From contig CAMLSA010000107.1 of NCBI GenBank assembly GCA_946482655.1, forward strand, positions 1-10,117: DNA of 10,117 nucleotides, read 5' to 3'. Within the stretch, counting starts at the first letter, position 1. Each line of letters starts with the position of its first letter. The notes under the pieces are model-generated. The model did no database searches and was not told the DNA's origin. It was given only the letters and a program-made list of their open reading frames with translations. Below are positions 1-7,392 of this stretch, in pieces. The translations under genes and the position numbers were made by a program. This DNA comes from an uncultured Sphingomonas sp. (lineage in GTDB: Bacteria; Pseudomonadota; Alphaproteobacteria; Sphingomonadales; Sphingomonadaceae).

Positions 1-41
1 GGTTGACATTGCAAGCCGCTTCATGCGCGTTTTGCCCCCGC

Positions 42-1247
42 ATGAAGATCCTTCATATCCTCGATCATAGCCTGCCCATCCACAGCGGCTATAGTTTTCG
101 TACGCGGGCGATCCTCAAGGCGCAGATGGCGATGGGCTGGGAAGTGCTGGGCGTCACGGGTCCGCGCTACAACGCGCCTTCGCCGGACCCGGCCGAGGAG
201 GAGGGGCTGAGCTTTCGCCGGACGCCCGCGACAAGAGAGGCACGGGCTCCAATCGGCGAGCTGCGCGAGGTCCGCGCGCTTGCCCGGCGGATCGCACAGG
301 TCGCGGGCGAATGGCGGCCGGATCTGATCCACGCGCACAGCCCGGTGCTGGTCGGGATGGGCGGCCTGCGCGCCGCGCGCCGCCTGAAAATACCTTTTCT
401 CTATGAAATCAGAGCCTTCTGGGAGGATGCGGCGGTAGGCAACGGCACAGGGCACGAGGGATCCGCCATTTATCGGATCACCCGCCTGCTCGAGACCCAC
501 GTCGTCCGGCGCGCTGATGCGGTGGCGGTGATCTGCGAGGGGTTGCGCACCGATCTGATCGGCCGCGGCATCGCGGCGGACAAGATCATGGTCTCGCCCA
601 ATGGCGTCGATCTCGATCTGTTCGGCGATCCGCCGCCGCCCGACGAGGCGCTGTCGGCAGAACTCGGCATCGCAGGCGCTGACGTGATCGGCTTCATCGG
701 CTCCTTCTACGATTATGAGGGGCTCGACGATCTCATCGCGGCGATGCCGATGCTGCTGGCCCGGCGGCCGCAGGCGGCCTTGCTGCTGGTTGGCGGCGGC
801 CCGATGGAAGCCGCATTGCGTGCGCAGGCCGAAGCGTCGCCCGCGGCCGGCCGCATTCACTTCGTCGGCCGCGTTCCGCATCAGGAGGTCGAGCGCTACT
901 ACAGCCTTATCGACATCCTGACCTATCCCCGTAAGTCGATGCGGCTCACCGAGCTGGTGACTCCATTGAAACCGCTCGAGGCAATGGCCCAACGCAGGCT
1001 GGTCGCGGCGTCCGATGTGGGCGGCCATCGCGAGCTCATCGAGAATGGCGTGACGGGTACCCTGTTCCAGCCCGACGATCCGGCCGCGATCGCGGGCTCG
1101 CTGATCGCCCTGCTCGATGATCGGAACCATTGGGCCCAGCGCCGCGACATGGGGCGAGCTTTTGTGGAACGTCAACGCAATTGGAGCGTCAATGTGGAGC
1201 GCTATCGTCCGGTTTATGAACGCTTGACGGACGGCGGCCGAGATTGA
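42..1247 (+). CDS. Exosortase A-associated GT4-type glycosyltransferase
   Basis: This is a 401-residue GT-B fold glycosyltransferase, expected to act at the cytoplasmic face of the membrane and transfer a nucleotide-activated sugar during exopolysaccharide assembly; donor and acceptor cannot be read from the sequence. The N-terminus (MKILHILDHSLP, then HSGYSFRTRAIL) and the block YEIRAFWEDAA near residues 121-131 match my memory of the PEP-CTERM/exosortase A-associated glycosyltransferase family (TIGR04063). The C-terminal nucleotide-sugar half starts at about residue 215 with IGFIGSFYDYEGLDDLI, then LLLVGGGPM, HFVGR and the TELVTPLKPLEAMA block near residues 303-316, which replaces the classical GT4 EX7E spacing. 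The ATG at 42 is chosen because family members begin at MKILH; an in-frame TTG at 3 would add 13 unrelated residues. No Shine-Dalgarno is visible before either start. It is followed by a 96-base gap, so its link to the downstream operon is uncertain. Confidence 0.92.
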   Translation: MKILHILDHSLPIHSGYSFRTRAILKAQMAMGWEVLGVTGPRYNAPSPDPAEEEGLSFRRTPATREARAPIGELREVRALARRIAQVAGEWRPDLIHAHSPVLVGMGGLRAARRLKIPFLYEIRAFWEDAAVGNGTGHEGSAIYRITRLLETHVVRRADAVAVICEGLRTDLIGRGIAADKIMVSPNGVDLDLFGDPPPPDEALSAELGIAGADVIGFIGSFYDYEGLDDLIAAMPMLLARRPQAALLLVGGGPMEAALRAQAEASPAAGRIHFVGRVPHQEVERYYSLIDILTYPRKSMRLTELVTPLKPLEAMAQRRLVAASDVGGHRELIENGVTGTLFQPDDPAAIAGSLIALLDDRNHWAQRRDMGRAFVERQRNWSVNVERYRPVYERLTDGGRD

Positions 1248-1343
1248 AATGCTGTAACCGGACATTCGGCATATTGGACGGGAAGTAACGGAATCCCAAT
1301 TTTGCCGCAATATCAGGCGATAGTCACCTATATGGGCGTTCCA
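1248..1343 (+). other. Short intergenic gap, no clear signal
   Basis: This 96-base gap separates the first glycosyltransferase from the Pro-rich membrane protein. I see no stem-loop with a T-run. A TTGAAA hexamer at 1244-1249 resembles a -35 box, but the nearest -10-like sequence (CATATT at 1270-1275) lies 20 bases away, too far for a normal sigma-70 promoter. The octamer CGCAATAT at 1306-1313 recurs in the next intergenic gap. Confidence 0.5.
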
Positions 1344-2759
1344 ATGGTTCAGAAGCAGACACGGCGGCGATCGGGCCTGATCATGGGCGCGGCGCTGGCG
1401 TTGTCGCTCGGGGCCGTGTCATGCTTCTTCGTCCTCGCCATGCCGATCCGCATGCTCGAGTCGGTGACGACGTTCACGCGCTTGTCGAGCTTGATGGTGC
1501 AAGCCGAGCCGCCGATTTCGCCCAACGATCGAACGCTGCTGGCAGCGCTGGCCGGAATTCTGACGGTGGGCATCGGCTGGGTTCTGATCGACTGGCTGCT
1601 GTTTGGGCGCGCCGGGATGCGCACGCTTATTCGTGAGCGCGAGGACGAATATGAGGACGAGGACGAGGACAGCTTTCGTCCGACCGATCCGCTCGATCTC
1701 GTCTCGCCGGTAACCTTGCCCAGCGGCGACTGGGTACCCAGTCCTACCGGCGATGCTCGCCGCCCATTGTCCGCGCGCACCGACATCGGCGATCCGCCCA
1801 CGCCGAACCTCGCTCCGGGGGTGCAGCCCCTGGCGATGCCTGGCCTAGATCAGCTGCTTCCGCCGATCGATCAGATCCTCCCTGGGGTAGGGGCATCGCC
1901 GCCGCCGTTGCAAGCCGGGGCACCGTCACCCCTTTTTCAGTCGACCCCCGCGCCCGATCCGTTCAGACAGACCTCCCAGCCGCCATTGCCGGAGCAGCCG
2001 GCCCAGCCTGGGCCGTCGGCGCCGAACTGGTTGCCGACCCCCGGAGTTCGCGCCGACGGAAGCCAGCCGAAATTCGAGGTGCCGGGCTCGTCGCCGCTCG
2101 AAGTGGGTCCTTCCAAGCCCGCTGAACTCGACCCCAGCGCGGCGATCATCGGTCCAGCGCCGCCCGCCGGTGTCGTGCCGCCGCTTCAGATGGACGCGCC
2201 CGAATCGGCGCCGGCGCCATTGATTTCGCCTGTGGCGCCATTGGAAACGGCATTCGCAGTGCCGTCTCCGCCCGCCTCCGATCCGCCGCAGCCGCCTTTG
2301 CCGCCGGCCGTGGCGCCTATGCGCCAGGCCAGCGACCAGCCGTTCGCTTCCGCGCAACGCACCATGGCGGAGTCAGGTTTCGACAAGGCTCGGCTTGAAG
2401 ATCTGCTTGCGCGGCTCGAGCGCGGGCTGGAGAAGCGTCGCGCGGCGGCGGCGGCGGCACGGGCCGCGCAGACGTGGCCCGCGCCCGTGGTCCCACCCGT
2501 CGATGCACCGGCTCCGGTACGCCCCGAACCGCCCGCAGCCTATGCTGCACACCAACCGGCTGCATTCGAATTTCCGCCACCGGCGGCTTTTGCGGCGTCC
2601 CGGCCCATTGCGGCCCCGCCGGGCTTGGCTGCGCCAGCCATGCCCCAGCCTTTGGCGGCGGAGCAGGCGCCACCGCCCGACGAACGGAGTGGCGACGAAC
2701 TGCTCGATCAGCCGCTGCACGTGGCGCTAGACCTGCTGCGCAACAAGGTGAAGCGCTAG
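1344..2759 (+). CDS. Unrecognised two-helix membrane protein with acidic patch and Pro/Ala-rich tail
   Basis: I do not recognise this 471-residue protein and assign no function. A basic N-terminus (QKQTRRR) precedes a hydrophobic helix at about residues 11-33. A short loop follows, then a second helix at about 65-87 (LLAALAGILTVGIGWVLIDW). Arg residues just after helix 2 and before helix 1 suggest, by the positive-inside rule, that both ends are cytoplasmic. An Asp/Glu patch (about 98-109, from GAGGAC-type repeats in the DNA) leads into some 250 residues very rich in Pro, Ala and Ser, probably disordered. Near the C-terminus is a charged helix (LEDLLARLERGLEKRR) with a poly-Ala run, more Pro-rich sequence, and a final amphipathic segment (DELLDQPLHVALDLLRNKVKR, its first residues acidic and its end basic). 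Start choice is open: ATG 1344 has GGGCG 5 bases upstream, ATG 1332 has AGGCGA 11 bases upstream, and TTG 1302 is also in frame. Its position suggests a role in envelope polysaccharide assembly, but that is inference only. Confidence 0.8.
   Translation: MVQKQTRRRSGLIMGAALALSLGAVSCFFVLAMPIRMLESVTTFTRLSSLMVQAEPPISPNDRTLLAALAGILTVGIGWVLIDWLLFGRAGMRTLIREREDEYEDEDEDSFRPTDPLDLVSPVTLPSGDWVPSPTGDARRPLSARTDIGDPPTPNLAPGVQPLAMPGLDQLLPPIDQILPGVGASPPPLQAGAPSPLFQSTPAPDPFRQTSQPPLPEQPAQPGPSAPNWLPTPGVRADGSQPKFEVPGSSPLEVGPSKPAELDPSAAIIGPAPPAGVVPPLQMDAPESAPAPLISPVAPLETAFAVPSPPASDPPQPPLPPAVAPMRQASDQPFASAQRTMAESGFDKARLEDLLARLERGLEKRRAAAAAARAAQTWPAPVVPPVDAPAPVRPEPPAAYAAHQPAAFEFPPPAAFAASRPIAAPPGLAAPAMPQPLAAEQAPPPDERSGDELLDQPLHVALDLLRNKVKR
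2442..2458 (+). repeat. GCG triplet run encoding poly-Ala
   Basis: Five perfect GCG units plus a partial sixth lie inside the Pro-rich membrane protein gene and encode most of an Ala run. Such tracts can change length by replication slippage without breaking the frame. Confidence 0.55.
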
Positions 2760-2886
2760 AAGATTTCGGGGCGGAGGGAATCGTCCGATGGCGCGGACCG
2801 CTGAGAAAGCATGGGGCAGGGGAAGCCGGATAGCAGGGTGACGCAATATTGATGTAGTGGTGGCGCGTGACGAACGGGGGACAAGC
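2760..2886 (+). other. Intergenic gap before fnlA, possible promoter region
   Basis: This 127-base gap is the largest in the window and the most natural place for a promoter of the fnlA-led operon, but I cannot identify convincing -35/-10 boxes. It contains an 8-base palindrome CAATATTG at 2844-2851, and a weak 5-bp hairpin (GTCCG 2783-2787 with CGGAC 2794-2798) that lacks a T-run and so is not a convincing terminator. Confidence 0.45.
2876..2881 (+). promoter_or_regulatory. Shine-Dalgarno of fnlA, decides the start
   Basis: GGGGGA lies 5 bases before the GTG at 2887. This supports 2887 over the in-frame GTG at 2857, which lacks a comparable purine tract at the right distance. Confidence 0.65.
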
Positions 2887-3921
2887 GTGTTTGACGACGG
2901 CGTATTGCTGATCACTGGGGGGACGGGATCCTTCGGCAACGCCGTATTACGCCGCTTCCTGCAGGCGGGCGTGAAGGAAATCCGTATCTTCAGTCGCGAT
3001 GAGAAGAAGCAGGACGATCTGCGCAAGGCCTATCGCTGCGACAAGCTGAAGTTTCATATCGGCGATGTGCGGGATCCCGCAGCCGTCATGAACGTGATGC
3101 GGGGGGTCAATTACCTGTTCCATGCCGCCGCGCTCAAGCAGGTGCCGTCATGCGAGTTTCATCCGATGGAGGCGGTGAAGACGAATGTGATAGGTACCGA
3201 AAATGTGCTGGAGGCCGCGATCCAGTGCGAAGTCCGCCGGGTGATCTGCCTCAGCACCGACAAGGCGGTCTATCCCATCAATGCCATGGGCATTTCCAAG
3301 GCGATGATGGAGAAGGTGTTCGTCGCTAAGTCGCGCAGCGTGGATCCTGAACGTACTACGATCTGTGGTACGCGCTACGGCAATGTGATGGCATCGCGCG
3401 GGTCGGTCATTCCGCTGTTAGTCGATCAAATTCGCGCGGGTCGGCCGTTGACCCTCACCGACGCGGCGATGACACGCTTCATGATGACCCTCGACGACGC
3501 GGTCGACCTGGTGCTTTACGCGTTCAGGCACGGTATGACCGGTGACATCTTCGTACAGAAGGCACCCGCGGCCAATCTCGACATTCTCGCCCGCGCTCTG
3601 CGCGAATTGCTCGACAAGCCGGACCATCCTATCAACATCATCGGTACCCGCCATGGCGAGAAACAGCACGAGACGTTGCTCAGTCGCGAGGAGCGTGCCT
3701 ATGCCGATGATCTCGGCGGCTATTTCCGTATCAGGCCCGATTTGCGCGACCTCAATTACGGCAAGTTCTTCGAGCAGGGCGATACGCAGATCACCCGTAG
3801 CGAAGACTATACGTCGCACAACACCGTCCAGCTCGATATCGAGAGGATGAAGGCGCTGCTGCTCAAGCTGGATTTCATCAGCGACATTATCGCCGGACGG
3901 TCTGCGATGCCGGTAAGCTGA
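2887..3921 (+). CDS. fnlA: UDP-GlcNAc 4,6-dehydratase (5-inverting), FnlA/CapE type
   Basis: This 344-residue extended SDR enzyme catalyses the first step from UDP-GlcNAc to UDP-L-FucNAc: 4,6-dehydration with inversion at C5, giving a 4-keto-6-deoxy sugar. The NAD(P)-binding motif TGGTGSFG is at residues 10-17. The catalytic region shows STDK at 123-126, then Met134-x3-Lys138 (MGISK) in place of the usual SDR YxxxK. This Met substitution is known for the FnlA/CapE group and separates it from FlaA1/PseB enzymes, which keep Tyr. Downstream, AAALKQVP, GTRYGNVMASRGSVIP and TRFMMT are typical of the family. With the GTG at 2887 as start, the length (family about 341-344) and the numbering of the catalytic residues agree with known members; the GTG at 2857 would add ten residues without family support. 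It is two bases upstream of fnlB, so co-translation is likely. Confidence 0.95.
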   Translation: MFDDGVLLITGGTGSFGNAVLRRFLQAGVKEIRIFSRDEKKQDDLRKAYRCDKLKFHIGDVRDPAAVMNVMRGVNYLFHAAALKQVPSCEFHPMEAVKTNVIGTENVLEAAIQCEVRRVICLSTDKAVYPINAMGISKAMMEKVFVAKSRSVDPERTTICGTRYGNVMASRGSVIPLLVDQIRAGRPLTLTDAAMTRFMMTLDDAVDLVLYAFRHGMTGDIFVQKAPAANLDILARALRELLDKPDHPINIIGTRHGEKQHETLLSREERAYADDLGGYFRIRPDLRDLNYGKFFEQGDTQITRSEDYTSHNTVQLDIERMKALLLKLDFISDIIAGRSAMPVS

Positions 3922-3923
3922 TC

Positions 3924-5027
3924 ATGAAGGTGCTGGTCACCGGCGCCGATGGTTTCATCGGTCGGAATCTGCGAATGGCGCTCGGCGAGCGCGACGATTT
4001 CGAAGCGCTGCCGGTCGGGCGGGGGACCGAACGCGAACTGGCGCAGGCCCTGAGCCAGGCCGACGCCGTAGTCCACCTCGCCGGCGTGAACCGACCTGAG
4101 GATCCTGGTCAATTCATGCTCGAAAATGGGGATTTCACCGCTCACCTGTGCGAACTGCTCCTGGCGACCGGTCGTGCCGTCCCCGTGATATTCGCGTCGT
4201 CCATCCAGGTCGACCGGGATAACCCCTACGGATTGAGCAAGCTGGCTGCGGAGCGGCACCTGACCAACTATGCGTCGTCGTCGGGAGCGGGCGTGGTGAT
4301 CTACCGGCTGGCCAATGTGTTCGGCAAATGGTGCCGGCCGAATTATAACTCGGCCGTCGCGACATTCTGCCACAATATCGCGCGCGGGTTGCCGATCGAT
4401 ATTCATGATCCCGCCGCGGAAGTGCGGTTGGTATATGTCGACGACGTGTTGGGGGAATGGCTGCGGGTCCTGCCCGACGTGCCGCGAGGGCTGGGTTTTC
4501 TCGACGCGGGGCCCGTATATACCGTCACCGTGGGAGATCTGGCGCGGCAGATCGAGGCTTTTCGTACCGTGCGTGAATCCCTGATTACCGAGCGGGTGGG
4601 AACAGGCCTGATCCGCGCCTTATACGCAACCTACATGAGCTACTTGCCCATGGAGGCTTTCGCCTATGGCGTACCCGCTTACGCCGATCCGCGGGGCGTC
4701 TTCGTGGAGATGTTGAAAACCAAGGACTCGGGCCAGTTTTCCTATTTTACCGCCCGCGCCGGTGTGACGCGCGGCGGACATTATCATCACACCAAATCGG
4801 AAAAATTTCTTGTCGTCAAAGGCAGGGCCCGGTTCCGCTTTCGCCATTTGCAGACTGGCGACTTCCATGAAGTGATCACTCATGGCGAGCAGCCCAAGGT
4901 TGTCGAGACCATACCGGGATGGACCCACGACATCACCAACATCGGCGACGAGGAGATGGTCGTCATGCTTTGGGCAAGCGAGGAGTTCGACCGCGCCCGC
5001 CCGGATACCTTTGCGAGTGCGCTGTGA
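3924..5027 (+). CDS. fnlB: UDP-4-keto-sugar C3-epimerase/C4-reductase, FnlB/CapF type
   Basis: This 367-residue two-domain cytoplasmic enzyme matches the FnlB/CapF/WbjC family (about 369 residues). The N-terminal SDR domain has TGADGFIG at residues 6-13, Ser92-Ser93, and the catalytic pair Tyr102-x3-Lys106 (YGLSK), and should perform the NADPH-dependent C4 reduction. The C-terminal cupin domain (about 250-367) carries HYHHTKSEKF at 286-295 and His335 in WTHDI. His286, His288, Glu293 and His335 are the likely metal-ligand candidates. In the characterised S. aureus protein this domain performs the C3 epimerisation. The cupin is diagnostic: the related reductases of the UDP-L-QuiNAc route (WbvR type) lack it, so L-FucNAc is the better prediction. 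The product should be UDP-2-acetamido-2,6-dideoxy-L-talose. The start is two bases after the fnlA stop, and the end overlaps fnlC by four bases. Confidence 0.95.
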   Translation: MKVLVTGADGFIGRNLRMALGERDDFEALPVGRGTERELAQALSQADAVVHLAGVNRPEDPGQFMLENGDFTAHLCELLLATGRAVPVIFASSIQVDRDNPYGLSKLAAERHLTNYASSSGAGVVIYRLANVFGKWCRPNYNSAVATFCHNIARGLPIDIHDPAAEVRLVYVDDVLGEWLRVLPDVPRGLGFLDAGPVYTVTVGDLARQIEAFRTVRESLITERVGTGLIRALYATYMSYLPMEAFAYGVPAYADPRGVFVEMLKTKDSGQFSYFTARAGVTRGGHYHHTKSEKFLVVKGRARFRFRHLQTGDFHEVITHGEQPKVVETIPGWTHDITNIGDEEMVVMLWASEEFDRARPDTFASAL

Positions 5028-6160
5028 AAAAACTCAAAGTCATGACAGTGCTCGGAACGCGGCCCGAGATCATTCGCCTGTCGCGGGTCCTGGTGCAGCT
5101 CGACCGGCATTGTGATCATGTGCTCGTCCATACCGGACAGAATTACGACTATGAGCTCAACGAGATCTTCTTCAGGGATCTCGATGTGCGGAAGCCCGAT
5201 TATTTCCTGGCGAGCGCGGTTGGCAGCAGTGGAGCCGTGCACACGATCGGCAACGTGATCATAGGGGTGGATCGGGTCCTGGCGGAGATTCAGCCCGAGG
5301 CACTCCTCGTGCTCGGCGATACGAACAGCTGCCTGGCCGTGATCGCCGCCAAGCGACGCAAGATCCCCATTTTCCACATGGAGGCCGGCAACCGCTGCTT
5401 CGACCAGCGGGTGCCCGAGGAGATCAACCGCCGCATCGTCGATCACACCGCCGACATCAACCTGACCTACAGCACGATTGCGCGCGATTATCTGTTGCGT
5501 GAGGGGTTGCCCGTCGACCAGGTCATCAAGACCGGCAGCCCGATGTTCGAGGTGCTCAACCACTATAGGCCACGGATCGAGGCTTCCAATATTCTCGACC
5601 ATCTCAACCTCGAGGAGAGTGGCTATTTCGTCGTGAGCGTCCACCGGGAGGAGAATGTCGAGGGCGAGCGGACCTTTGCGAAGCTGATCGAGGTGCTGAA
5701 CGCGGTTGCGGAGGATCACGATCTGCCGGTGATCGTCAGTACCCACCCGCGCACCCAGAAGCGGATCGACGACGCAGGCGCGAAATTCCATCCCCAGGTT
5801 CGCCTGCTCAAGCCACTCGGCTTCCACGACTATGTAAAGCTGCAGCTGTCCGCGCGCACGGTGCTGTCCGATAGCGGTACGATCAACGAGGAGTCTTCGA
5901 TCCTGAACTTCCCGGCGCTGAATCTGCGCGAGGCGCATGAACGGCCCGAGGGGATGGAGGAGGCTGCCGTCATGCTGGTCGGCTTGGAGGTCGATCGGGT
6001 GCGGCAGGGCCTGGCGATTCTCGAATCACAGCCGCGGGGTGCGGAACGCGGCCTGCAATTGGTGGCCGACTACGGCGTGCCTAATGTGGCCGACAAGGTC
6101 GTTCGCATCATCCACAGCTACACGGATTATGTGAACCGAGTGGTGTGGAAGAAATATTGA
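5024..6160 (+). CDS. fnlC: UDP-2-acetamido-2,6-dideoxy-L-talose 2-epimerase, FnlC/CapG type
   Basis: This 378-residue protein of the non-hydrolysing UDP-GlcNAc 2-epimerase (WecB-like, GT-B fold) superfamily catalyses the last step, C2 epimerisation to UDP-L-FucNAc. Visible landmarks are GTRPE at residues 11-15, HTGQN at 36-40, GDTNSCLA near 105, HMEAGNR at 118-124, EEINRR at 132-137, SVHREEN near 206 and DSGT at 283-286. The NRCFDQRVPEEINRR stretch and the EAHERPEGMEEA stretch are typical of the FnlC/CapG/WbjD subgroup rather than housekeeping WecB. The GTG at 5024 is chosen because family members begin (M)KKLKVMTV; its GTGA overlaps the fnlB stop, a sign of translational coupling, with only a weak GCGAG upstream. 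An in-frame ATG at 5042 would cut into the first beta strand. Longer upstream in-frame extensions read through fnlB in another frame and are rejected. Confidence 0.95.
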   Translation: MKKLKVMTVLGTRPEIIRLSRVLVQLDRHCDHVLVHTGQNYDYELNEIFFRDLDVRKPDYFLASAVGSSGAVHTIGNVIIGVDRVLAEIQPEALLVLGDTNSCLAVIAAKRRKIPIFHMEAGNRCFDQRVPEEINRRIVDHTADINLTYSTIARDYLLREGLPVDQVIKTGSPMFEVLNHYRPRIEASNILDHLNLEESGYFVVSVHREENVEGERTFAKLIEVLNAVAEDHDLPVIVSTHPRTQKRIDDAGAKFHPQVRLLKPLGFHDYVKLQLSARTVLSDSGTINEESSILNFPALNLREAHERPEGMEEAAVMLVGLEVDRVRQGLAILESQPRGAERGLQLVADYGVPNVADKVVRIIHSYTDYVNRVVWKKY

Positions 6161-6163
6161 GGA
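6159..6163 (+). promoter_or_regulatory. Shine-Dalgarno of the wbuB-like gene
   Basis: GAGGA overlaps the fnlC stop codon and lies 8 bases before the ATG at 6172. It supports that start over the in-frame GTG at 6145 inside fnlC. Confidence 0.65.
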
Positions 6164-6171
6164 CCGCTCGC

Positions 6172-7392
6172 ATGCGGATCGCGTTGATCGCCGACACCTT
6201 TCCCCCCCTTCGCACGTCCGGCGCCGTGCAACTCAGGGATCTGTCGCGCGAATTCGTTCGGCAGGGCCATGAGCTGACCGTGATGCTGCCATGGGCTCAG
6301 GCGGCCCGGCCATGGGCCCTGGAGGATTTCGGCGGTGTCCAGGTGCTTCGCTTGCGCGCCCCAAGGACCAAGGACATCGGCTATGTCCGCCGTACGATCG
6401 GCGAGTGGCGAATGCCCTTTGCAATGTTGCGGAGCCTGCGCCGCAGCCCATTGGCCAATGTCCGCTGGGACGGAGTTATCTGGTATTCGCCCACTATCTT
6501 TCTGGGCCCCATGGCGAGGGCCTTGAAGAAGGCCAGCGGCTGCCAGGGCTATTTGATTCTGCGGGATATCTTTCCCGAATGGGCGGTGGACACAGGCCTC
6601 ATGGGCCGGGGCCTTCCGTACCGCTTTTTCAAGGCGGTGGAGCACTATCAATATTCGGTGGCGGACGTCATTGGCGTGCAAACCCAAGGTAACAGGGCCT
6701 ATTTCGGTCATTGGGCGCAGGCCGGCGGCCGGCGGCTGGAGGTTCTGCAGAATTGGCTGGCCGATGCGCCGAAAGCGGGTTGCGGAATTTCTGTCGCCGA
6801 TACTCCTCTGGCAGGACGGAAGATCTTCGTTTACGCGGGCAATATGGGCGTGGCCCAAGGCATGGATGTGCTGATCGACCTGGCGGAGCGACTGTCGTCC
6901 CGGCGCGATCTCGGCTTTCTGTTCGTCGGACGGGGCAGCGATGCCCGAAGGCTTGATGATGAAGCCAAGAAACGGCGTCTCGACAATGTCGTCTTCAAGG
7001 ATGAAATCGATCCCGATGAGATTCCCGGCCTCTATGCGCAGTGCCATGTCGGGATCGTCGCGCTCGACATCAGGCATCGCAGTCACAACATTCCCGGAAA
7101 ATTCCTCACCTATATGCAGAGCGGGCTGCCGGTCCTGGCCATCGTCAACCCTGGCAATGATCTCGCTTCGTTGATCCGTTCCGAAAATGTCGGTCGCGTC
7201 TGCGAGGAAAGTTCGGCGGCCATTCTGTGCGGACTGGCGGAAGATCTGATCGGCGATGTCGAACGTGACGCCGACATTACCCATCGATGCCAAAATTTGC
7301 ACCGCAGGCTATTCTCTCCCGCGAAAGCCGTCGGCCAGATATTGGAGGCATTCGGGTCCCCTCCTGCTACGAGGGCTCTCGCCAGTGTCTAG
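6172..7392 (+). CDS. wbuB: WbuB-like glycosyltransferase, probable L-FucNAc transferase
   Basis: This 406-residue GT4-type glycosyltransferase resembles the WbuB (E. coli O26), WbjE (P. aeruginosa O11) and CapL (S. aureus) group that is usually encoded directly after fnlABC. The N-terminal domain opens with MRIALIADTFPP and SGAVQLRDLSREF, which fits a GT-B acceptor domain. The C-terminal donor domain begins around residue 220 with YAGNMGVAQGMDVLIDLA, followed by FLFVGRGSDARRL and NIPGKFLTYMQSGLPVLAI at about 306-323. Adjacent placement to the UDP-L-FucNAc genes makes this the likely FucNAc transferase, acting on a lipid-linked acceptor at the inner membrane. The donor assignment is inferred from context, not from residues I can point to. 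It follows fnlC by 11 bases and overlaps the next gene by 8 bases, so both are probably in one transcript. Confidence 0.9.
   Translation: MRIALIADTFPPLRTSGAVQLRDLSREFVRQGHELTVMLPWAQAARPWALEDFGGVQVLRLRAPRTKDIGYVRRTIGEWRMPFAMLRSLRRSPLANVRWDGVIWYSPTIFLGPMARALKKASGCQGYLILRDIFPEWAVDTGLMGRGLPYRFFKAVEHYQYSVADVIGVQTQGNRAYFGHWAQAGGRRLEVLQNWLADAPKAGCGISVADTPLAGRKIFVYAGNMGVAQGMDVLIDLAERLSSRRDLGFLFVGRGSDARRLDDEAKKRRLDNVVFKDEIDPDEIPGLYAQCHVGIVALDIRHRSHNIPGKFLTYMQSGLPVLAIVNPGNDLASLIRSENVGRVCEESSAAILCGLAEDLIGDVERDADITHRCQNLHRRLFSPAKAVGQILEAFGSPPATRALASV

Noticed and set aside
1244..1275. TTGAAA/CATATT as a sigma-70 promoter
   Set aside because: The 20-base spacing is too long and the -10 match is poor.
21..1310. 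429-codon open frame on the minus strand opposite the first glycosyltransferase
   Set aside because: It mirrors a well-recognised + strand gene and its translation is Arg/His/Gln/Asp-rich with no recognisable domain; this is a usual artefact of high-GC codon bias.
1926..2720. Overlapping minus- and plus-strand frames within the Pro-rich gene
   Set aside because: The GC-rich Pro/Ala codons keep several frames open. Only the + frame carries membrane helices at its start and continues from a plausible start codon to 2759.
2783..2798. Hairpin after the Pro-rich gene as a terminator
   Set aside because: It has only five base pairs and no following T-run.
2857..2886. Upstream GTG start for fnlA
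   Set aside because: It adds ten residues not found in the family, whereas the GTG at 2887 has a good ribosome binding site and gives the family catalytic numbering.
4880..5938. 352-codon minus-strand open frame opposite fnlC
   Set aside because: It lies inside a gene with full family motifs on the other strand, and its translation shows no known motif.
6127..7302. 391-codon minus-strand open frame opposite the wbuB-like gene
   Set aside because: Same reason: a shadow of a recognised glycosyltransferase gene, with low-complexity composition.
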